Origin: JBBQFI01 sp038237805 | Lineage (GTDB): Bacteria; Verrucomicrobiota; Verrucomicrobiia; Chthoniobacterales; UBA10450 | Direction of reading: 5' to 3' | NCBI GenBank assembly: GCA_038237805.1 | Contig: JBBRYI010000010.1 | Coordinates: 79,793 to 143,792, forward strand | Length of the DNA: 64,000 nucleotides | In this document: positions 35,139 through 44,287 of the stretch, piece after piece | How the letters are laid out: each line of letters opens with the position of its first letter | How positions within the stretch are numbered: position 1 is the stretch's first letter | The notes under the pieces: model-generated | Databases searched by the model: none | Seen by the model: the letters and a program-made list of their open reading frames with translations, nothing else | What the model was told of the DNA's origin: nothing | Program-made: the position numbers and the translations under genes

Positions 35139-37340
35139 TCATTCCACAAAGATTGTTTCCTCGGCGCTTCCGTTTTTATCCGCGGCGCGCAACTTCCATT
35201 CGCCCGGCGCTAGCTGCCAGAAGAAACGTCCATCGGATTGCGCCAATTGCGGCGTACCGTTCACAAACCATTTCGCATTGTTCCCGAGCGTTGCCGTCAG
35301 TTCGATCATCTGCTGCGATCGCGGCAACACTGGATCTATCTCGTAATGCGCATTTGCCACGGGATTTGTGATTCGCGGCTCCGGGCGCACTTGCGCATTG
35401 CGCGTATTGTTGCTGCTGGCGCACCAATTCGCATATTCGTTAGGCAGCAACAGTTTCCCGTCGTCGGAGAACCAACTGTCGGACCTCTCCTTCGGTTCCG
35501 TTCCCGCGACGAAGAGCTCGTCTACTTTCGCAAACGTGTGAAGTGAGGGCAGTAGTCCGGTCTCCACGCAAACTTCGCGTCGCACGAGTCTCTCGCTTTC
35601 CTCTGGCGGATCGAGCGGATGATCGCGGCGTAGCAGTTCGTGCATCATCGCGGCCCACAGCGGCGTCGCCGAGCGCACGGCAAATGTGTCCCGCATCGGT
35701 CGCCCATCGAAATTCCCCGCCCAAACCGCGACCGTGTGCTCTTTATTAAAGCCGACCGTCCAGGCGTCGCGAAAGCCGCTGCTCGTGCCCGTTTTCACCG
35801 CCACCCTCTCCTCAAAGACGAGCGGCGAGCGCGTGCCGAAGCTTTTCTCACGGGCGGAATTGTCGCAGAGAATATCGGTGACGATCTCGGTTGCTTCGCG
35901 CGAAGCGATGCGCGTCATCGGATGATGTGCGGCCGACAAGAGTTTCGCGCGCATTGCGATCCCATTCCGCGCAAGACCCGCATAAGCTCCCGCGAGATCG
36001 ACCAGGCGGATCTCGGCGTTACCCAAAACGAAACCGGCACCGTAGTCGCTGAGTTCCCGCGAAAATTGGAAGCCCCACTTTCGCAACTCATAAAACGTTG
36101 GACGCGCACCGAGCCGGCTCAACGTGAAGACGGCCGGAACATTCAGCGAACATCCGAGCGCTTCGCGCAATCGCACCGGCCCGAGATAACGATGATTAAA
36201 GTTCTGCGGATCGTAGTCGGCATATTCGCCGCGAATCGCATCCGGAGTGTCCGGCAGCAAGCTTGCCGCGGTCAGCAAACGTCGATCGATCGCACTGAGA
36301 TAAACGAACGGCTTCAAGGTCGAGCCGCAACTGCGTGCGCGCGTCGCGCCATTGATTTGGTTTTTCGCGTAGTCCGATGAGCCAACCATCGCGCGCACCG
36401 CTCCAGTATCGTTATCGAGAATCACCATGGCCGCTTGCGTGATATCGTATCGATTCAGTGCGGTGAGATGCGAATGTAGAAGTTGCTCGGCTGTGAGTTG
36501 AAGATCGAGATCGAGCGATGTACGAACTGTGCCGCGCAGCCTCGGATTTTGCGTGACCACTGCGTCGACAAAATGCGGCGCAAAATGTGGAGGATCAAAA
36601 CGCGCGACAATCGGCGTTGATCTGCTCAGAAGCAGGTATTGGTCACGCGTGATCACATGCAATTGCGCGAGACGCGCGAGCGATCGTTCATATTTTTGCT
36701 TTGCCTGCTCGGAATGTTTCCACGGATTGAAGCGGGTCGGTGCCTGTGGCAGACCGGAGAGAAAAATCGATTCAGAAAGAGTTAGATCACGCGCCGATTT
36801 TCCGAAGTAAGCGCGAGCGGCCGCTTCGGGCCCGATCCGGCGATTGCCGTAACTGCTGCGATTCAAATACTCGGCCAAGATCTGCTGCTTGCTCCAGCGA
36901 TGCTCCAGTTTCCACGCACAAATTGTCTCGTAAATTTTTCCGCTCCAGCTGCGGCGCTGGCGACCACTCGCAATTTTCACCAGTTGTTGCGTAATGGTCG
37001 AGCCGCCGGAAATGATGCGCCCTGATTTTAAGTTGCGCGCCACTGCTGCGGCCGTCGCCTGCCAATCGACACCGGCGTGTTCGTAAAAACGATGATCTTC
37101 CAGCGCAATCGTCACCCGCGGAAGCCATTTTCCCATCTCGTTCACCGCGCGCGGAAATTGTGCACGGGCCCCTGGAGAAGCGAGCTCAGCAATCTCACGT
37201 CCGCGACAATCCAGCAGAGTAAGAGTTCCGAGCGTTGGCTTTTCCAATTCGTTAGGCAAGGGCATCCACCACACCCAAATCGCACTCGCGACAAGGGTCG
37301 TCGTTGCAATCGCGAAAATCAGTCGCCGGAAACGACGCAT
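35139..37340 (-). CDS. pbpC: Penicillin-binding protein 1C (glycosyltransferase/transpeptidase)
   Basis: The 733-residue protein has an N-terminal membrane anchor. The GT51 domain includes ALEDHRFYEHAGVDW with the catalytic glutamate and GGSTITQQLVK. The transpeptidase domain has SxxK in SCGSTLKPFVYL, SxN in CSLNVPAVF and KTG in VAVKTGTSSG. A C-terminal BiPBP_C beta domain ends it. PbpC builds or repairs peptidoglycan. It overlaps the alpha-2-macroglobulin gene by 22 bases, the same pairing known from E. coli pbpC-yfhM, where the two proteins are thought to guard the envelope. Confidence 0.93.
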   Translation of the reverse strand: MRRFRRLIFAIATTTLVASAIWVWWMPLPNELEKPTLGTLTLLDCRGREIAELASPGARAQFPRAVNEMGKWLPRVTIALEDHRFYEHAGVDWQATAAAVARNLKSGRIISGGSTITQQLVKIASGRQRRSWSGKIYETICAWKLEHRWSKQQILAEYLNRSSYGNRRIGPEAAARAYFGKSARDLTLSESIFLSGLPQAPTRFNPWKHSEQAKQKYERSLARLAQLHVITRDQYLLLSRSTPIVARFDPPHFAPHFVDAVVTQNPRLRGTVRTSLDLDLQLTAEQLLHSHLTALNRYDITQAAMVILDNDTGAVRAMVGSSDYAKNQINGATRARSCGSTLKPFVYLSAIDRRLLTAASLLPDTPDAIRGEYADYDPQNFNHRYLGPVRLREALGCSLNVPAVFTLSRLGARPTFYELRKWGFQFSRELSDYGAGFVLGNAEIRLVDLAGAYAGLARNGIAMRAKLLSAAHHPMTRIASREATEIVTDILCDNSAREKSFGTRSPLVFEERVAVKTGTSSGFRDAWTVGFNKEHTVAVWAGNFDGRPMRDTFAVRSATPLWAAMMHELLRRDHPLDPPEESERLVRREVCVETGLLPSLHTFAKVDELFVAGTEPKERSDSWFSDDGKLLLPNEYANWCASSNNTRNAQVRPEPRITNPVANAHYEIDPVLPRSQQMIELTATLGNNAKWFVNGTPQLAQSDGRFFWQLAPGEWKLRAADKNGSAEETIFVE

Positions 37341-40300
37341 AAGCTCGACGGTGAAAGGCCGGAGAAAAGGCTGTCGTACATCGGCACGACTTGTGTCGCG
37401 GGCCAGCGGAATGTTCCGGCGGCAGTCGCACGCGCGAGCACGGAGTACGTCCCCGATCCCGGCTCGAACGCATCGAAGTAAAGCAAAGTCGAACGATCGC
37501 GCATTTCCGAATGCGAAAGGAAAAGCGTGCGATCATGCTCGTCAGTTGCCGGAAGTTCGAAAAACTTTCCGATCATCGCAAGATTCGGATTCACTGTTTC
37601 AAGACCAGCCGGCAGCGAATCTTCGAGTGCGACATAATTTTGCAGTTTCCGCGTATTCATCCGGTAAGTGACTAGAATTTGATCGCCGAGTTTAAAGGGC
37701 GCGTTGTTCGCGCCGGTGCGCTTCGCATCTGTTAAATTTCGGACAACACGTTCGACGCGAAACCCGCGATCTACCCGATCGGTTTCCACTTCATCGGTCG
37801 AATACTCAACCTGTAACAAAAAATTCAGCGCGCCTTTGTTCAGTTCTTTTACGATAAGTTCTTCGCCGATCTTGCGATCGATCCACGAGGCTGACCGGCC
37901 GTTTTTTGAAACGATGCCTTTTGGTTCCGCGCTGTTCAACGATTCTGCTTTTTCCGCGCCGATCATTGATTTCAATTCGAGCAACAACCAAAGATTTTCC
38001 TGCGTCGACAGCGCGGCGGATGAGTCCATCAGCACAAGCATGCGATCGCGTATGCGCTGTTTCTTCTGCGCCGTCCAAGTTTTCGGCGCGATGGTATCGA
38101 AAGCGAGCGCGCAGATCGCTTCCGCGCGCGTGGCTGAACTCAAAGTCCTCGGATCAAATGCACGTGCTTTGATCGGCGCGTCGATTTCTCGCAGCAGTTG
38201 TTCCTTTTCGCTCGGCATAATGTTTTGCCGATGCAGCGCAATCGCAAGTAACGCACGGCCTTCGTCGCCATTCTCGTTGCGACGCAAATAGAGTTCGTGC
38301 GCTACCGATTTGAAATCGTCGTTCTGCTCGTATTGCGTGAGAACGAAGAGCGCGAAGCATTTTTCGAAGGAATTACTCGGGGTTTGGCCGTTCACAATTT
38401 TCTTCAGTGCGCCTGCCAGTTTGTCGCGTAATCCTTCGGGCGCTTGAAATCCGGCGTTAACCGATTCGTTCACCGCCCAAAATGCCTGACAAGTCACGAA
38501 AGGATTCCCAGTATCGCCACCCGGCCAATACGGCAGTATTCCGTCGGCGAGAAGCGAGTCGTTAAGCTGTTTCATCCCGCGTTCGAGCATGGCGCGATAT
38601 TCCGCATCCCGCGCATCGATATCAGGTAGATACGCGACGAGATTCGCGAGAAAACTGTAGCCGAGAAGTTTCGTCGAAATTTGCTCGAAACATCCGTGCG
38701 GATAATCGAGAATCACCGGCACACCCGCGATTTTTGGAAGCCACGGCGAAGTGGACACGGTCGCGTTGAATTTTCCGCGACCGCGTTTCCAATTTTCCGG
38801 CATCGCGGCGCGAGCATCGAACCGCGGTCCGTTAAAAGGACCCGCCACGCTTTCTTTGCGCACGATCGTCGGCGACTGCACCGGCAGCGTGATCTCGATC
38901 GCGTCCGACATTTTCGCGTTTGATTTCGCTACCGCTTCGAAATGAATTTTCGTCGGCGCAAGGTCGTGATCCGTCACCTTTACTTTGAATCTGAAAACTG
39001 TCGGCGCATTGCGTTTTGCGGTCTGTGTTGCACGATCACTGACAAGCAATTTGCAATTCGCATCCGTCACACAGCGCGCGGTGATTTCTTCCGAATCCGC
39101 GAAATCCTCCTGCACCACAGCGCGCAATTCGACTTCATCTCCATCGCGCAGGAAACGCGGCAGCGCGGCATTGATAAGTAGCGGTTTCGAAACTTTTACG
39201 GTCGCGCTCGCGTCGCCGCCGAACTGATGCGCTTTCGTCTGTCCGACCGCAACGATACGATAAGTCGTTAGGTTATCTGGCGCAGTGAAATCGAATGCAG
39301 CGCTGCCGTTCCCATCCGTTTTCAAACTTCCCTGCCAGAACGCGAGCGTGCGGAATTCCTTTCGCACATTCGTCACATTGCCGACGGCTTCCTCGCCACC
39401 GTCGCCGATGGTGAAACCTTTTTGCGTCAGACTCCGTTCAGTAATCTCTTCGACATAGTTTTCGAGCGATTGATAGTTTCGAACGGAGAAAGGATTTCGC
39501 GGATAAAAATCATCGAGGATGTGAGGAAGCAGCCAATCGCCCAGTTTCAAAACCGCATCGTCCACTGCGAAGACAGCAAGCTCCGCGTCTGCAACAGGTG
39601 TGCCCTCCGAGGTTGCGCGCACGTCGCCGCGCACGGTATCGCCCGGTTTCACTGAAACGCTGGCGAGATGCGGCTCGATTTTCAGTTCGCGATCCGGCCG
39701 GCGCACCTGAATCTCGGATGAGGAAAAACGCTCGAGCGGCAACGACTTCTCACCGCCTGGCCTAACGAGGTAAATCGACACCGTTGCATTCGGCGCATAC
39801 TCTTTTTTAATCGGCAACTCGATGCGGCCGGCGTTTCCCGACATCGGCACGAGAAGCGTATCAAGAATTTCATCCGTCTCGACTGAGACCCACGCAATGC
39901 CGGCGAATGGCGCTTGCACCGACAAGATCGCCTTTTCCCCCGGAGTAAACGGACCGGCCTGATGTTCCACTTTGAAACTCGTTTCGTTTTGCACGGGCAG
40001 CTCGGCCAATTCTTCGCCCGAAACCGTCGCCTCATCGCTGACCATCGGTGCTTTCGAACCCGGTGGCGTCACCGCGACGACGTAGCGGCCAGTCGTCGTT
40101 ACGGGAAAATCGAATTCGGCCGGCGTCTTTGATTCCTTCGTCGCGACCTTCTCGAATTGATCGGTGTTCCGATACCGATAAACGAAAGGCGCCAGCTGTT
40201 CCTTGACCGTCTTGGTCGTGACATGAAACAAGTCAGCGTGAGCGACGACGCCGCTGACTTTCGCGTCGTCTTTATCAACCGCATCAATACTGACATCAAC

Positions 40301-42826
40301 GCCGCGAGGTTTCTCCGTCCTCTCAGTAACCTTTATTCCAAGTCGCGACTGTGCCGGGAAAACTTTCGCCGAATCTCCGCCGGCGATCGTTTGGCCATCG
40401 ACCGAAGTTACATCTGCGCGCCAGATAACATCGGCGCGACTGATCGCTGCATTGTCTTTGAATGGTGATTCGGACGCGAGGCCAGCAAAGCCGTGCTCAT
40501 CCAGCTTCGCGTCGCCTTCGATCGATTTCAGTTCTTCATTATCCAAATCGAGATGCGGCCCAAGCTGGGCGTAACCGTTGAAGCGCTTTTTGTAATTCTC
40601 CTCCTCGCTGCCGTATTCCGGGGATGCCGTCCACGTCGCTTTCCAATGAATGCGCGCGCCCACATTTGGCGCGCCATGAAAATACGCCGACGAAACATGC
40701 GCATGCGACGTCACGCCGACTTCCGGCTCGGCTTCGACAACGACGGAAAAAATCGGCACTCGATATTCGTCGACGCGAAGGAACGTTGTCCCCTCGTAAT
40801 TCTCGCCACCGACCTGCGCGCGTACTTGGTAACTGCCGAGTTTTATTTTCTCGGGAATATTCCACTCGGCTTCCCATCCACCATGCGCCGACAACGTGGC
40901 CGTTCCTTCGCCGACAATGCGATCGCCGTCGCTCTCGATTACCTTCCAGCGCACATCGGTCGCCGCCGGAATGGCGAGACCGCTGGCGGTGTTGAGGCGC
41001 ATCATTCCTTTCATCTTCACCAGCTGTCCAGGCCGATAGAGATTGCGATCGGTGATGATTTCGGCGCGCGCTTTCCTCGTTAGGCGAACGTCATCGTTCG
41101 GCGAAGAATAGCTTTGCCCGTCGGCAAATTGCAGCGCTGGTCCCTGCGCCGTGTCGGCAATGAAAAGATGAATGCTGGGATTTTTCGCAGGAAAAATCTT
41201 GTCGCGCGCAAATGTGGCGAGACCCTGTTGGTCCGTCACCGCCCGCCCAAGTTCGATGTTTTCCTTCGTGACCGCGCGCACCGTCACACCAGACACCGGC
41301 CTCGCATCCGACATTTTCGCCACATGCAGGACGACGCTCGCCGGTAATCGCTTTTGCGTGAGGATGAAATCGCTGCTGCAAACAATCGAGCGATTACCAA
41401 TGACTCTGCCGTCCCCGAGACGTGCGCTCGCTTCCAAAATATAAGCACCGCTGAAGTTTCCATTCTTAGGCGCGGCGCAATGAATGTCGCGCCGCACATT
41501 GGCGTCGCCACTGGTCGCATCGAACGTGCCGTTGCCGACTATGGGCAGGCTAAATGCGTCCACCAGCAGCTCAGTTTGCAACTGCTTCGCAAAACCGGTG
41601 CGAGGATCGTTGACGACTTTTCCCGTCACAGGATCGGTCGCATCTCTCTCAAATTCGCGCGCGCGCGCCGTCACAGGCCCCAATTTTTCCATCGGAATCT
41701 GCGCGAGTTTCCATGTCACCGCCGGGGCATTGATTTGGAAAAACGAGAGGCGCAGTTCCTGCCGTGCGCGCATGAAAATCTGCGAGGATGGAAAAATGAT
41801 TGCTGCTTCCTTCGGATGAAACGTCGCATTCCAATGTGACTCACTCGTTAGGCCGTAGCCGCGCTCGCCTTTCAAACCCGACGCGATCGTGACGCTGTAA
41901 CGCTTCGTCAGATCGAACCTCCCCTTCACCGCCACTTCATCACCACTCGCGAGGAGCTGCATTTCGGCGACTGCGGGTTCGATCCGAATTTTTGCCGGCG
42001 TGGCTTCACTCGGATCGATGTCGTCGGTAAATTTAATTCGGATGGCCGGCTCATCGAGCGGATGATTGAACGCGCCGACCCAATCGATCTTGAGCGGCTC
42101 TGTTTTGCCTGCCGGCAAAACTTTTAAATACTGCAGCGGACGACGGCTCTTCGCTTCAGCCAGACCGTTAACGACCAGATCGTAAGTGTGACCTACCGGC
42201 AGGGGTTCGCGCGGAGTGGCACGAAACGATTTCCCCGTGGGCGGGTCCGTGACTTTCTCGTCGGTTGATTGAATCACTTCGACCGAAAACCGCGCCTGCG
42301 AATCGCGATCCTGGAAATAAACGTGTTCAGCCACTTCGGCGAGGAGCACATCGTAAGTGGAGTCGAGCCCGATCTGCGGTCGCACGCTGAGATGTTCGCG
42401 CTGCTCAAAATCGGTCGAAATAGAAAATTGCGGCGCCGTGAATTCCGCACTCCAATCCTGCGTCTCGATTCGTTTGCCAGTGGCATCCGCGAGTTTTGGA
42501 ACAAGCGTCAGCCGATGATGCGCACCGGGCACAACCGCGCGCACTGTAAAAACGCCTTCGGTCTGACTTTTCCAAAGAAAGGTTCCTTCAACCTTGGGCT
42601 CGCTGACAAACGGACAGGGTTGATCTCCAACATCGATCAGATCCGTCGCAACAATCGCGTTTGGAAATGTGATCGTGATTTCGTCGCCCGGCGTGATGTT
42701 ACCCTGACTCGGTTCGATAACGATACCGCCCGCATCCGGTTTTGTGTTCGACGATTCGTCTTCGGCACCGATCAATCGAGTCGCGCCGACGAATACAAAA
42801 ATGAAGATAAGAGCTGCGCGTTTCAT
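37319..42826 (-). CDS. Bacterial alpha-2-macroglobulin
   Basis: The 1835-residue protein has a signal peptide (MKRAALIFIFVFVGATRLIG). There is no lipobox, unlike the E. coli lipoprotein form. Successive macroglobulin MG domains are seen (for example RNLYRPGQLVKMKGMMRL). A bait-like stretch and the thioester motif YPHGCFEQ (about residue 1375) follow, then the helical thioester domain (MKQLNDSLLADGILPYWPGG) and a receptor-like end. The cysteine and glutamine of the thioester are intact, so it should trap proteases covalently in the periplasm. It is placed between the TPR gene and pbpC with overlaps on both sides (4 and 22 bases), so all three are one operon. Confidence 0.92.
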   Translation of the reverse strand: MKRAALIFIFVFVGATRLIGAEDESSNTKPDAGGIVIEPSQGNITPGDEITITFPNAIVATDLIDVGDQPCPFVSEPKVEGTFLWKSQTEGVFTVRAVVPGAHHRLTLVPKLADATGKRIETQDWSAEFTAPQFSISTDFEQREHLSVRPQIGLDSTYDVLLAEVAEHVYFQDRDSQARFSVEVIQSTDEKVTDPPTGKSFRATPREPLPVGHTYDLVVNGLAEAKSRRPLQYLKVLPAGKTEPLKIDWVGAFNHPLDEPAIRIKFTDDIDPSEATPAKIRIEPAVAEMQLLASGDEVAVKGRFDLTKRYSVTIASGLKGERGYGLTSESHWNATFHPKEAAIIFPSSQIFMRARQELRLSFFQINAPAVTWKLAQIPMEKLGPVTARAREFERDATDPVTGKVVNDPRTGFAKQLQTELLVDAFSLPIVGNGTFDATSGDANVRRDIHCAAPKNGNFSGAYILEASARLGDGRVIGNRSIVCSSDFILTQKRLPASVVLHVAKMSDARPVSGVTVRAVTKENIELGRAVTDQQGLATFARDKIFPAKNPSIHLFIADTAQGPALQFADGQSYSSPNDDVRLTRKARAEIITDRNLYRPGQLVKMKGMMRLNTASGLAIPAATDVRWKVIESDGDRIVGEGTATLSAHGGWEAEWNIPEKIKLGSYQVRAQVGGENYEGTTFLRVDEYRVPIFSVVVEAEPEVGVTSHAHVSSAYFHGAPNVGARIHWKATWTASPEYGSEEENYKKRFNGYAQLGPHLDLDNEELKSIEGDAKLDEHGFAGLASESPFKDNAAISRADVIWRADVTSVDGQTIAGGDSAKVFPAQSRLGIKVTERTEKPRGVDVSIDAVDKDDAKVSGVVAHADLFHVTTKTVKEQLAPFVYRYRNTDQFEKVATKESKTPAEFDFPVTTTGRYVVAVTPPGSKAPMVSDEATVSGEELAELPVQNETSFKVEHQAGPFTPGEKAILSVQAPFAGIAWVSVETDEILDTLLVPMSGNAGRIELPIKKEYAPNATVSIYLVRPGGEKSLPLERFSSSEIQVRRPDRELKIEPHLASVSVKPGDTVRGDVRATSEGTPVADAELAVFAVDDAVLKLGDWLLPHILDDFYPRNPFSVRNYQSLENYVEEITERSLTQKGFTIGDGGEEAVGNVTNVRKEFRTLAFWQGSLKTDGNGSAAFDFTAPDNLTTYRIVAVGQTKAHQFGGDASATVKVSKPLLINAALPRFLRDGDEVELRAVVQEDFADSEEITARCVTDANCKLLVSDRATQTAKRNAPTVFRFKVKVTDHDLAPTKIHFEAVAKSNAKMSDAIEITLPVQSPTIVRKESVAGPFNGPRFDARAAMPENWKRGRGKFNATVSTSPWLPKIAGVPVILDYPHGCFEQISTKLLGYSFLANLVAYLPDIDARDAEYRAMLERGMKQLNDSLLADGILPYWPGGDTGNPFVTCQAFWAVNESVNAGFQAPEGLRDKLAGALKKIVNGQTPSNSFEKCFALFVLTQYEQNDDFKSVAHELYLRRNENGDEGRALLAIALHRQNIMPSEKEQLLREIDAPIKARAFDPRTLSSATRAEAICALAFDTIAPKTWTAQKKQRIRDRMLVLMDSSAALSTQENLWLLLELKSMIGAEKAESLNSAEPKGIVSKNGRSASWIDRKIGEELIVKELNKGALNFLLQVEYSTDEVETDRVDRGFRVERVVRNLTDAKRTGANNAPFKLGDQILVTYRMNTRKLQNYVALEDSLPAGLETVNPNLAMIGKFFELPATDEHDRTLFLSHSEMRDRSTLLYFDAFEPGSGTYSVLARATAAGTFRWPATQVVPMYDSLFSGLSPSSLCVVSGD

Positions 42827-44199
42827 TGGCGCGGCGGTTCCAATTCGTTCAGACGCCGCAGATCGGCGTCCGCTTCCTGAACTTTGCCGACGCGACGCTG
42901 CGCCTCTTCGCGCGCCTTAAGCGCCACCGCGGATTCGCGAATGGCAAGTGAGCGCGTTTGCGACTCGATAGCGGCGGCCAAATTTGCGCGCCGCGCTTCG
43001 AGGACGCCGCGGTAATACCACATCACGGCATTGGTCGGCGTAAGCTCTGTCACTTTGATGATGTGATTAACCGCTTCCGCGATTCGGCCGAGGCCATCAA
43101 GATCATGCGCCATTTCGAAATGTGCGGCCGCGGATTTGTCATCGAGCGCAAGCGCGGCACGTGCGTCGGCGAGCGCGAGCGTGAATTGATTCAATTGCCG
43201 CAAAGTTTTCGAGCGCGCCGCCAACGGCTCGGGGTTGTCAGCGTTCTGTGCGATGAGCAAATCTTCGTTCGCCAGTTCGCCTAACGACTGGTCGCTGAGA
43301 TGGCCGGCTTGCTCGCGGACGAGGTTCTTGCTCACCTGCAATTTGGCTGCCTCATCATCGCGGCTCAAATCGAGCAAAGCCTCCGCCGTTTGAATGCGCG
43401 CGCGCATCGAGGTGGGTTCGAGTTTTGCGGCCTTCTCGCAATCATCGAGCGCGAGGAGCGGTCGCTGCGCGAGCGTGAACAAATGCGCGCGCTCCAGCAA
43501 AAGATTGAAGTCGTTAGGCGATTTGGCAATTCGCGATTCGATCGCTTTAATTCGCGGCAGAAAATCCTGCAGCTTCTCGAATTGCGGCATCCATTCTTTC
43601 ACCTCCGCGCCATCGGGTTTGAGCTTGTTCGCTTTCGCCATCTCGGCGTAAGCGGCATTCCATTTATGCAGGCGCAAAAGCGCACAAGCGTAATCGACAC
43701 GGCGAGCGGACGACTCCTTCGCCGCGATCGCTTTGCTTCGATACGCGGCGTTGTCAGCCCAGCGATCTTGTTCAACGCAAAGGTCCGCGAGCTTGTCGTA
43801 GACATCGGCCGCATCGGAGGCAGACGGTTTCCGTGCGATGAACGCGAGATAATGTCGCTCTGCGCCCTTGTAATCTTTCTGGTGCGCGTTTAAATCGCCG
43901 CGAAAATCTTCGATCCCGGCCGGCAGTTTTTTTACCCCTTTTTCCCAGGCGGCGAGCGTTTCCGCGAAGCGATCGAAGTCTTCGATCTCCAATTGCGTGC
44001 GCGCGAGAGTTTCCCATGTCCCTGAGTCGTTAGGCGATGCCGCCACGATGCGGCGGCTCAACTCGATAATCGAAGGTTTATCGTCCGTCTCTTGCGCGGC
44101 CGAAAGTTGCGTGCGCAATTTGGAAACATCGGCGGTCGCCGCCCGGAGCAGGGTCGCTCCGCACAATGTTATACAGAGAAGAAATCTGAACCGCGGCAA
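42823..44199 (-). CDS. Secreted TPR-repeat protein
   Basis: The 458-residue product has a signal peptide (FLLCITLCGATLLRAATA) and many TPR-like helical pairs through its length, for example NAYAEMAKANKLKP and WYYRGVLEARRANLAAAIES. No enzyme motif is seen. It is probably a periplasmic scaffold. Its end overlaps the start of the alpha-2-macroglobulin gene by four bases (ATGA), making it the first gene of the TPR, macroglobulin, pbpC operon. The order suggests it helps that envelope-defence pair; this is inference. Confidence 0.82.
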   Translation of the reverse strand: MPRFRFLLCITLCGATLLRAATADVSKLRTQLSAAQETDDKPSIIELSRRIVAASPNDSGTWETLARTQLEIEDFDRFAETLAAWEKGVKKLPAGIEDFRGDLNAHQKDYKGAERHYLAFIARKPSASDAADVYDKLADLCVEQDRWADNAAYRSKAIAAKESSARRVDYACALLRLHKWNAAYAEMAKANKLKPDGAEVKEWMPQFEKLQDFLPRIKAIESRIAKSPNDFNLLLERAHLFTLAQRPLLALDDCEKAAKLEPTSMRARIQTAEALLDLSRDDEAAKLQVSKNLVREQAGHLSDQSLGELANEDLLIAQNADNPEPLAARSKTLRQLNQFTLALADARAALALDDKSAAAHFEMAHDLDGLGRIAEAVNHIIKVTELTPTNAVMWYYRGVLEARRANLAAAIESQTRSLAIRESAVALKAREEAQRRVGKVQEADADLRRLNELEPPRQ

Positions 44200-44287
44200 G
44201 ATGCGGCATCATGATTACCTCCCGATTCGGTTTCAATAAATTTTGTGTCACTTGCAACTTTGGCCGGCGACAGGAGCGTAACCGACC

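Noticed and set aside
40493..41083. Open frame antisense within the alpha-2-macroglobulin gene
   Set aside because: It lies within a clear 1835-residue gene and is Arg-rich, a usual shadow in GC-rich DNA.
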